Positions 54,926-64,000 of a stretch of DNA of 64,000 nucleotides are shown piece by piece. Position numbers and translations under genes: made by a program. Under the pieces are notes generated by a model that did no database searches, was not told the DNA's origin, and saw only the letters and a program-made list of their open reading frames with translations. Source of the DNA: Toxonevra muliebris (lineage: Eukaryota; Arthropoda; Insecta; Diptera; Pallopteridae); contig OY829329.1 of assembly GCA_963691655.1 (NCBI GenBank), forward strand, positions 20,474,708 through 20,538,707, written 5' to 3'. Each line of letters begins with the position of its first letter. Position 1 is the stretch's first letter.

Positions 54926-55327
54926 TTACATATATATAAAAGATAATGATATCTAATACATTTTTAAGTTTATAAGCATATAGATTATACATCAAATCCC
55001 TTATTTGGCTATACATATGTGAGCTTCAGTTGGCTTAACTGTTTACACATCAAATATCTTGTGTGCCTTGCACGCATCCATTGCTTTTTTCCTTAGATTT
55101 GTTACTTTTGTCTGTCTCTTGCCGTCACCGGAAATTGTTTCTGTTCCCTAATTTCTTCTTAGAAGCCATTTGCCTATTACAGTATTTGACATATAGATGG
55201 CAGTAGTAAAATGCAAACATACCTTAACCTAACTATACATTTACAATCCAAATGCAAGCATACTTTAGATTAGGTACATGTAATATACAAGCATACCTTA
55301 AACTACTTCTATAACAACTCATATAAT
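54926..55327. other. Spacer between two MITE copies
   Basis: No gene. CATACCTTAACCTAACTATAC and related phrases (about 55220, 55258 and 55289) make a weak local repeat. TTTGACATATAGATGGCAGT at 55187-55206 resembles one arm of the 56876 hairpin. Confidence 0.4.
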
Positions 55328-55452
55328 AGCCCTATTCACGATTACAAATGTAAAATATTTTTGCTATCACAACAAGAAATATATGCGATATGCAATAAAA
55401 ATTTGCATTTGAAATGATGCAAGATCATTTGCAACTTATCGTGAATAGGGCT
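55328..55452. mobile_element. Short MITE, copy 2 (125 bp)
   Basis: Ends AGCCCTATTCACGAT and the inverted ATCGTGAATAGGGCT (one internal difference) define the element, in the same orientation as copy 1 and about 400 bp away. Flanks AAT / AAT would allow a 2-3 bp duplication. Confidence 0.87.
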
Positions 55453-55453
55453 A

Positions 55454-56870
55454 ATAAATTTTAATATTGATTTTTATTGCATATTTTAATTTTTTAGTGC
55501 ATGAGATAATTTTAAATTTTTCGGTTGCATAATGAATTACTATAAGATTTATATGTCCAGCGATCTAATGAGCTTCATTTGTTAGCTCACAAATTGCATA
55601 ATTATTCCTACTTCTTTCCTTTTAATTCTTTAATTGTATATTTTAATTTTTCACTATCTTCAGACTACTAGTCTTCTTCTTCTTCATATTTTCCACAGCA
55701 AACGATGCAACAATGTTTGACTGAAATTTTAATAAAATTTTAAACAAACTTTTTTTTCGCTCTCTCTCTCTCTAAACATTTCAATTCAATTACACTTGAG
55801 CATTAGTAGACTTGAGCAAGCCATAACAAGCCTTTTCCATGCAACTCTTCTTAGACTGATTTAAATTCTGTATTGCATTATATATTTACATATATACCAA
55901 CATCCATCTATCCATCAAGGAATACGAATGTAATACTTCATTATCTTTTTCTGTTATTGTTGCTACTATTGCTCCTTAAAACTTGCAAAACTTTAATCCT
56001 TCAATAATATTATTTCTATTGCTGAAGCAGCTTAAGTATCACTTAAAGTATGTACTTCATCAACTTCAATTCAATTTTTTCCGCCTTTTTGTTTTTATAT
56101 AGTATATAGCATTTTGTTATTCTTTTGTTTTCTAACTTAATTCCTTAGGTAAATTTTTAATTACTATCAGTAACTATAAAGTTTTCTGCTACTATTTCTA
56201 CTACTACTGCACTATATATTTACTACTCTTTTTTATGTATGCCTTTTGTAATACAAACCTTAAGAGGTCTGTGCTGCTGCGATGTGATGCGATGCACTTT
56301 CTCCCAACAAATTTCACTTCATTCACCTCATGCCGCCTATGACTATAAAAAATAAGTTCCGTTGGAAAACTTTTAATTTTCATTTATTTTCGTTTACAAA
56401 TACTGAGTGAGAGAGTGAGCGAGAAAAAAGATAGAGGGTAAAAGGTAGCGAATACTTTTTTTACACTTTTGGACTAGTTTTGATGAGTTTGTAAATTTTA
56501 AGTGAATTTTAACATCTTTTAGTTGGAGGTAGGTTAGGTAGACAAAATCTATTTTTGTATAATAAAACTTCATTGCATATTTATGCGGATGTATGAGAAT
56601 ACGAGCTATACGGAAGTACAGCTTGATGTAATACTCATGAGTTATTGACAGATTGATAGATCCCTTGAATCCGGTGGTTATTGAAAGTTATGAAAACTTT
56701 AGGATGAACTATTGGATTTATGTGCCTATCTGTGGCACCTCCCATATTATCTGAGTATTCAGGAAGTATTATTTGCTTATAGCTTTCTGTTCTTATAAAA
56801 TTTTAAATAATATCTAACTGCGTATATGAATGAGAAATAACAGCAGAAAGAAAGGTGTATTTTATATGGA
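55454..56870. other. AT-rich stretch without recognised genes
   Basis: A (CT)n run at 55762-55776 and many TTCTT/ACTACT runs. No motif-bearing frame on either strand. Confidence 0.5.
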
Positions 56871-56875
56871 AGTGC

Positions 56876-56916
56876 GCCATCTGTATGTCAAATGTGAAAT
56901 CTGACATACAGATGGC
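56876..56916. repeat. Perfect 15-bp hairpin with 11-base loop
   Basis: GCCATCTGTATGTCA (56876-56890) and its exact complement (56902-56916) flank AATGTGAAATC. The 3' arm resembles TTTGACATATAGATGGCAGT at 55187. Could be a mini-foldback remnant; nothing shows that it is transcribed. Confidence 0.85.
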
Positions 56917-56919
56917 TTT

Positions 56920-57383
56920 GTTTTAAGCTATTTTTAAAAGCGAACAAACCTTTGAGTATTTTCTTTTGCATATTAAGTAGTTTAGTTTTGCTAATATTTG
57001 TGCATTTATAAATTGTAAAACTTTCATTCAAATACGAATTCTTAATAAATTATTAAGCCTCTCCATCTGAAGTCAGATTGTTGAAAGAAGAATATGAAAA
57101 TGTCTCTGTTAACGATATTTAAGGAAGGTAGTACCTGTTTCGACTGAGAAATGTTCAGCGAAGAATCATGTCTAGCTGAAACTGTCTAAGTCAGACAACA
57201 AAATTACTTTGTTAGGTTATATTGAAGTGGATGTCCTCAAATGTGAACTTACTTAGACCAATAAAGTCCGTCACAAGAGCTCATAACTAATTTTTTCTAA
57301 TCCTGTCTAAATTTCATGGTTTAATGAATCTTTTTTAAACTCCTAATGCCCAATTACTACTACATTTACGCTGCTGACAGAGT
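56920..57383. other. AT-rich stretch without recognised genes
   Basis: No coding motif, repeat or RNA signal seen. Confidence 0.5.
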
Positions 57384-57400
57384 GTCTATTCAATAGAGTA

Positions 57401-57720
57401 GGTTAAGTTAGGTTAGGTTGGAGTGGCTGTCGAGAGAGACACACACAGGCCTGAACGGCCCATTGTCATACCACATAGTTGGACCTACAGTTTAACGCCG
57501 ATTCCCAACGGCGGTGTGGCAATTTTTTATCGGTTTGGTGATTTTGCCATTACCAACCAATTTGTGTACTTGTACACTATCTTATAATTCTCATACACTT
57601 CATATTGATAGATAGAATATAAGAAAGTTATGAAAATTAACCACCAGACGAAGACGGGACTCGAACCCGAACCTCCCAGATGAAAGTCTAGTGCACTACC
57701 CACTAAACTATCGAGGTCGT
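57401..57720 (-). mobile_element. tRNA-derived SINE, copy 2 (320 bp)
   Basis: Same family as 17694-18000, reversed: the tRNA-like head (complement of box A and box B) lies at 57720-57645, and the tail CCACTCCAACCTAACCTAAC runs to about 57401. Target duplications CTATTCAATAGAGTA at 57386-57400 and 57721-57735 are identical over at least 15 bp. Exact duplication and high similarity to copy 1 indicate recent activity. Confidence 0.93.
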
Positions 57721-57735
57721 CTATTCAATAGAGTA

Positions 57736-59865
57736 AGTTTCAAAACTATTTAAAGGTGGTCTACCATTCCCGTAAGTCTAATCTTTGGATGTTTTCACCC
57801 TTTAACTCCTCTAGGATGCATAAGGCCGAATTAAGCATATTGACTAATTTCAGTTTCATTAATTTGCTAATTATCATTTGAGTATATGAATCCACTCTAG
57901 GGTTATATTATATTATTCAAATTATGAATTTTAAACTATATGGAAGCTTTCAAAATTTACTTAAATATTTTAAAATGCCATCGACGTCCGAGTATCGTGA
58001 ACAGAGTTTGATTCAAGCACCTTGTGAATGGTCCCTTCTCTTCACCTAACAAATAACTTAAAATTGTCATTTTCGATTGATAGATTTAAACCGAAGAAAC
58101 CGAGGAGTATGGTTTCTAGAAAAAAGCTTGCAAACATTTTTAGATTTTTTCAGATTTCGGAAAAATCCGAGTTCCTTAAAAATTATGGGCCAGGAAGAAG
58201 CACTCTCGGTCCCGACTGTGGGATATCATTTTGTGAAAATTATTAAAAAAAAAGTCTGTTTCTACTAGTGCTCCTATTGCAACTTTTTTTGAGGGTTCCA
58301 AAAATTTTAAAGCTTTCGTTTGCTCCCTGTATACGCCAATTATCAACAATTTCTAAATATCCAGCACTTAAATATATTAGTAATACTTATACTATATATT
58401 CTGGTATTTGTATACCAATTCATTTCTACATAAATTAAATATAAAATGTTTAAATTAAATACTTGAATGCAAATTTCTATAAACCATAATTCTCTTAAAT
58501 AAAAGGAAATATCATTTTAATTTCCGTCACATAATCAAGGAAGGCATTACTCATGCAAAGCTAGAAAGTGCGATAGTTACGAATAATTGAGCTAAGGAAA
58601 TATTTATCAAAATTCCATACACATACAAACATACATACATACCTACAAAAATTTATAATAAAATTTAAAAACATTCACGCGAAATTAGCACGAATGCAAG
58701 CAAAAATTCCAAAGACGACTGCAGCGAAGACCATGACGACGACCACATGCAACATATGACATCCTGACGAATAGAATCAAGTCACGCGCTTCAATAAAAA
58801 TTTTATTTTTTTTTTTTCATTTTTCTATTTCTAATTTTTTGATATTTTAGATGCATACGATGCATACAATCAAATATATACGACATTTCTAAGAGAAATT
58901 CTTTACAAATTAGTTTTTTCCCGAACACGAAACACAACGAAACGACAACAACAAAAACATCAAAATATTTTTAATTGCAACCATTCGCTTGCGTAGAGAG
59001 CAAAATTATAACTGAGTAAGTTGCTGTTAGAGAACGAAAGGAAAAGGACCTGCCGTCATCATATCGTTGAAGTATCAAATGTTTATACATTCAACAACAA
59101 TATTGTGCACCACAAATGGTGAAATAAGATACCTACCGGTTTGGATATGAGAACGTTACAATTTTTTGTGGTGAATAGAGCAGCATGCTCAATATGGTAT
59201 GAGATGTGCTTCGAGTGTGCTCTCTTCAATTTTGAGTGTTCTCTCAAGTACAACAGGTGGTTCTTTATTGGAGAGAGGGGGTATATAGGTGTATGAACTT
59301 GTCTCTCACATTCTGTGGATTTGGTGGAAAACTTAACATCGATTTAAAGTCCAGTAAAATTTAAAAAAAATTTAGTTTTAAGAATTTACTAAAATTGTCT
59401 ACGATTTGGATAATTTTTGATGACTTTTTCTTCTATTGGAATATGTAGATACCTTTACCATTAAATGATGAGACGGACCATGATAGTTATCTGTTATACT
59501 GTTGAATGTTCCTATCCCTTACTATTATTAATTCTATAACTCTATGAATGAAAAACTAAACAACCGTATTGATTTGCTTTTACTTTTAGGTTGAATGCAG
59601 AGGATTTCCTATCCAATAAGAAGTTCCAAATCCCTAAAATAAGTTACAGTTAACTATCAATTAAACCAATGTAAGTGAGCGATTTTCTAAGTACCAGATC
59701 AATAGTAAAACTAACGGTTGGTTACATTTAGTTACTATAATCCTTAACTCCCATTGCAGCACAAGGTCTCTACAATTGTTATAAATCGGATTTAAGGGAC
59801 TAGCCACAAGCGGATCTACGCCCGATTTCTAAAAAAAACAGAGTTCAGCGCAGAGAACTTTTAGA
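57736..59865. other. AT-rich stretch without recognised genes
   Basis: Two overlapping frames at 58028-58268 have ordinary composition but no motif I recognise. (CATA)n/(CAAA)n runs lie near 58620-58645. The patch 59160-59300, rich in TCTC/GAGA and GTGCT words, is less AT-rich, but no coding or LTR structure is evident. Confidence 0.45.
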
Positions 59866-60538
59866 TAGTGATGATTCGATACAAGTTGATTCAAGTAAAA
59901 ACTCGATACTTTTCATTCGATTCAAGTACTTTTTTTACTCGATGTTATAACATAAGTATTTTACTTGGTATCGGAAAAAGGGTCGGATACTCGATACTTT
60001 TGGAAAATATTTATTTAAAAAACTAAAATATGGCTTTACAATATTTAAAATTGTGGATCATTTTACAATACTTTACAGCAATCAATAATATATTTCAAAA
60101 TGCTACTGCAGAACTATTCAGTCCATATTGCAATATTTCAATGTATGACAATATTGCCGTACAGTATTGCAGTTTAAGAATATATTTCCGGCCATGCATG
60201 TAGAACATAATGTTTATTAAAATCTTTTCAATAAAATAAAATATTTTTAACAAGCTTTAATCTGTTGATTAGTAAATTAACGTCATTTATTGGCGAAAAA
60301 CTCGTATTGAGTAGTGTAAACTGTAGGCTCAGCCATGTTGTATCACAATGGGCCGTTCTGGCCTGAATGTTTTCCTTGACAACCACTAAACAAAGAGTAA
60401 TTTGTCTCTTTAAACGAGTATTCGGTACAAGTACATATTCGATACTTTTTTCCGATATTTTCGGTAGCATCGATACTTTTATTCGATACAAGTAATGAGT
60501 AAAAGTATCGATACTATGTGGGTATCGAATCAACACTA
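59866..60538. mobile_element. hAT-like non-autonomous element rich in TCGATAC words
   Basis: The ends TAGTGATGATTCGATAC (59866) and, complemented, TAGTGTTGATTCGATAC (60538) are inverted repeats with one mismatch over 17 bp. Subterminal DNA on both sides is crowded with TCGATAC/GTATCGA words (at least eight). The flanking 8-mers CTTTTAGA and CTCAAAGA agree at five positions, a possible eroded hAT duplication. No transposase. A 3' SINE fragment is embedded. Confidence 0.7.
60314..60388 (+). mobile_element. SINE 3' fragment (copy 3)
   Basis: AAACTGTAGGCTCAGCCATG, then TTGTATCACAATGGGCCGTT and GGCCTGAATGT match the body of the SINE at 17921-17990 with scattered substitutions. The tRNA head is absent. 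Lies within the hAT-like element. Confidence 0.8.
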
Positions 60539-60539
60539 C

Positions 60540-63500
60540 TCAAAGACAAAATTCAAAAAATGCCTAGCGTTAAAAACAAGCAAATTTGGTGTATTTTCGC
60601 AGGTAATACTCCAGCTAAGAAAAATTCAAAAAGTTCATAATGTCAAAATTAAACAATTATTGTGTCCTTTTAAAGATACTCCAACTAAGAAAACCCAAAA
60701 ACAGTTCAGAGTAGACAAACTATCTGAAAAATAAGTTTTTGATGATATCCTGCCGAAAGTTCTAGTTTTGTATTCTCAATTTATCAAGGGAATTTTTGGT
60801 GTTAATTTTTAATAAAGATTTGGAAAACTTAAAATTTTCGAATTGTGGGAGAGAAAATCCAGAAAATATGCGAAAAAAAAACTTTCTGGATTTTCATAAA
60901 ATTTAAAAGGCACCTCTCTTTATCGATATATGCAAAAACATAAGGAAATAATTCATTTTGAAAATAGGTCGATTTTTTTTTGACAAAAATTGCAATTAAA
61001 CTTTTTTCTTTAACCCTAAAATTATGCAATCATGTTAAAAGATGAATAAAAGTGCAAAAAGTCAAAAGTTACATGCATTAATATCAATTTTACTCCAACG
61101 TTAAAGGATTTCAATAAAATAAATCTTATTTCCCAATATTAACTGAGCTAAACTGATACTAGTACCCTTTTAGTTACTTCCTCAAAACGAATCGAATAAT
61201 TTTCCAGTGATCCAGTTCGATTTGAGGGTGGGGTAAAAATGCATTGGCCTTTTATCATACTCAATCCACGTGACCATAGTACTTCCCAGAAAAAGCAGAT
61301 AAAAATTTGAGAATATCAGCCATGTTCAGAATTTCACGTTCGAGTGAAATTTAAAGTGCAGCAATATTAATTCAGAGTTGAATTTAAGTAACTGTATCAA
61401 GTCCTACGATAAAGGGTTCGTTGAGCCCAAAACTGCCTGCTGCTAATTTACTTTTGGTTTTCAGGAAGGAAAGTCAATGATTTTTCATATTACTCAATCC
61501 ATGGACCGCAACTGGTCTCGAGTGGAATGATCATACAGATCAAACACCCTTCGATTTGAAGAAGGATGGAAAAAGAAATGGGGTTCCGTCGATGATCTGC
61601 TAACTTGATGCCCACAACAACCGATTGCCGTCTAGATAAACCGCTACAAGGGCCCACACCATATGTAAGGCTTCCACTGAAATTTGTTATCCATCACTGG
61701 AGTAAAATTTGCAAAGAAGCAAACGAACTCCCCAAAATGACCTGAAAGCATTCAATGAACTTAAAAATCTCCGAAACAGGAAAATTTTGAATAAAACTGA
61801 AGATAATGGCCAACTACTAAACACGATGGAGAAAACCAGGAACTTGAAACCAGAGATGGACAGAAAAAACAAATTACCTAGTATTAACTTCCACGTATCT
61901 AATTAGTGTTTTGGAGCCGTTAATATAAGATGCCCTGAAGGATGGCCTCTAGCTAAAATATTTTACGTAATATATTTGATGTGAGATACCAAATTGTCAA
62001 TCGGCATAGAAAACAATGGCTACTGTTCCGATAACAAAAGGTAAATCTGTCTGTACAATATTTGCTTCGCACCAGACTCCGTTTGATTTGAGTCCGCACA
62101 TGGCCGACTGAAACTAAAAAGTTTAATATTTTATAGTTCACAAGGCCTATATGAATATGAATCCCCTCCCAACCATACAACTTTTAACTTGTGCTCATCT
62201 CAACTACCACCTCCTTTCTCGTTGGCTACGTGGACTGGAATCATCACATATATGTCTTAATGGTACCTTTTAATATATAAATTTTGGGATAATAATTAAA
62301 ATCTAAGCAAGGCGAACTAATTCAAAGCTTCCTTCCAGTATAAACCACCCTGCTGAAGAGAAATGGACTTAAAAATTCTTTCAAAGTTGTCACCTTATAC
62401 CCTTCGCAGTTATTTATGATTTTCAAGTTTAACCCATTGCTCTTAAATATATTAAACATGTCACTTACTTTAAATTTGCAATCAATTTCTCCACGCATCA
62501 ACAGAGATTTATTGAATTGATAGAAGACAAATTAAAATTTTCTACAATTTCAATTATGTACTTACGAGTCACGTGACTATTTTTGCTAAACTCCTTTACT
62601 TGTTGTTCGATTTTAACTCGATTTTATTTAATATTTTTTTTCAGTAACTCTTACTAAAAAGTTAAAGACAATATGTAATTGAAAAACAGCAGCATCCTCT
62701 GTCATCTTATCAAAGTTCTGCTGCTCGTTCCGATATTAACCACCAATAATGCGAAGTTAGCAAACGTGTCGTTGTCGTTGTTGTTGTCGTTGTACATACA
62801 ACAAGCAACAAGTAAATAAGTGAATTTGTATTGTTTAAGCTTCGGTTGACGTTACTTGAATTGCGTTTGCGAGAAATTACTTTGCCGAAGAAGAAGAAAA
62901 TGCTAAAACTAATAGAGAACAGGAAGGAAGGAAGGTTTGGCTACCCCAAGTACCCAAAGAGCCAAGGCTGCCTGCTAAACTTGTTAACAAGTTTTGTCAC
63001 GTGCACATAAACAACATTCGTGGTATTTGTGCGCAAATCATTTTATTGTCTTCAAGTTTTGTTTTCAATTGTTTAGGTTTGTTTGTACGGATATGAATGT
63101 ATATTTGTGTTTATCGGTTTGTGTGTGTGTGTGTAGATCCATATGCTTGATTAAGTTTCGGTTAGCTTATTTCATTTGTCCTTTATTGAATACAAAATTA
63201 TGGTAGAGGCACACCTTTGTTTGGTGAAATGGCAAAAATTTATTTATTTATTATCTATATTGACACCTTAATGTGGTATAGCTCACTCTAGGATTTAGTA
63301 TAGATATTAGAACTTTTACCTACCTTTTTATTGATATTTCCAAAATCATAATTTTTCATTAAGTGAACTGTGATTGATGCAATGGTACCGTTTTAGATGA
63401 TTCTGGGGAGACTAGAGTATAATTTGTCTAGGAGACAGCTCAGTTTTCCAACGAAAACTATTAATACTTTTTTTTGCGTCATCCATTTTCACGACAAAGC

Positions 63501-64000
63501 ATATTTCGCACCGTGACGCCTCTTGATTTCAAAAATATGTCGTAAGAACTCACTTTTTTTCTGCTCATGCAGTTCGCGAAATTTCCCTTTTCACCCGGCA
63601 CTTTAATCACTTCAGTTTTTATTTTTTATTAATATTTACTTATTTAGTTTTAATAAAATTTCCTCACAGTTTCTTTTTTCAGCCACTTTAAATTTTTAGT
63701 TTCACAATTATTATAATTTTTGATAGTGATGCATGACTTACTCCAAAAAGTAGTCACTAAAAAGTAATCGTTCGCGTATATTATATGTTATTGAATCAAT
63801 TTTTATGCTGTTATATAAACTTTTTGGGCAAGAAAACTTGCGTTTCTTAATTTTAATAAGTATACTAATTGTTTTCTTCTTTTATATTCATTTATATTTA
63901 TATATTTTATTTTTCGCATACCGACTTTGAACACTATCAAGAATGTTCATTGTCTTACACCACTAGGTGGTATACATCAGCGGTCTCTTTCTCGCATATA
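60540..64000. other. AT-rich stretch without recognised genes
   Basis: Frames at 60829-61029, 61687-61906, 61953-62180 and 62994-63206 are short and lack family motifs. The plus-strand frame 61709-61906 is charged (Lys/Asn/Glu-rich) but ordinary for AT-rich DNA. A GTT/GTC run lies at 62769-62792, GGAA repeats at 62920-62935 and (GT)n at 63119-63134. I see no repeat boundary, RNA gene or splice-supported exon up to the window end. Confidence 0.45.

Noticed and set aside
58028..58268. Two overlapping 60-70 codon frames
   Set aside because: Neither shows a domain or codon pattern better than the other; treated as chance.
61687..61906. Charged plus-strand frame and its antisense hydrophobic frame
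   Set aside because: Resembled a retrotransposon linker at first, but no adjacent endonuclease or RT motif could be found.

Overview
The window is AT-rich animal nuclear DNA. It is dominated by decayed transposable elements and tandem repeats, and I found no convincing host protein-coding gene on either strand. Every longer reading frame I could recognise is a transposon protein: RNase H, reverse transcriptase, apurinic-type endonuclease, mariner/maT/rosa-type DDD transposases, or a PIF/Harbinger nuclease. The mix of DD34D mariner, DD37D maT-like and DD41D rosa-like transposases, a tRNA-headed SINE, short CAG/GTT ('opa'-like) runs and (TACA)n/(TATG)n runs points to a dipteran insect. The rosa-like (DD41D) elements recall the group first described in the fruit fly Ceratitis rosa, so a tephritid is a reasonable but unproven guess.

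Layout. 1-2.04 kb: 3' end of an RNase H-bearing non-LTR element, then a complete 1.2 kb Tc1/mariner-like element with TA target sites. 3.3-7.7 kb: two rosa-like transposase fossils and an R1-like reverse transcriptase fossil. 10.1-11.1 kb: truncated maT-like copy. 14.5-17.1 kb: two direct copies of an unclassified repeat. 17.26-18.87 kb: a mariner interrupted by a SINE with its own target-site duplication. 18.9-20.7 kb: a CR1-like element whose endonuclease and reverse transcriptase are fused by a large internal deletion. 22.37-22.87 kb: MITE with exact ends and an 8-bp duplication. 23.12-24.36 kb: second copy of the same mariner. 26.0-26.8 kb: 67-bp tandem repeat and a promoter/LTR-like block. 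28.25-33.18 kb: a PIF/Harbinger element broken by a non-LTR insertion with a poly(A) tail and by a maT-like insertion. 34.7-36.0 kb: near-complete rosa-like element.

From 38.3 to 48.7 kb the window becomes repetitive in another way: a 294-bp MITE with 65-bp inverted ends, a ~65-bp minisatellite, a 173-bp satellite array of 25 monomers containing a 7-monomer higher-order repeat, a 200-N gap, a ~2.5 kb degenerate short-unit array, and a foldback structure. From 50.6 kb on there are three more transposase or RT remnants, two copies of a ~127-bp MITE, a second SINE, and a hAT-like non-autonomous element containing a third SINE piece.

The parts do not form a pathway. They record successive insertions (SINE into mariner, maT into Harbinger, non-LTR into Harbinger) in DNA that tolerates satellite growth, such as pericentromeric or intergenic heterochromatin. 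No transposase here has an uninterrupted reading frame. The most rewarding items are the higher-order satellite, the nested 28-33 kb block, the endonuclease-RT fusion, and the small inverted-repeat elements with clear boundaries.
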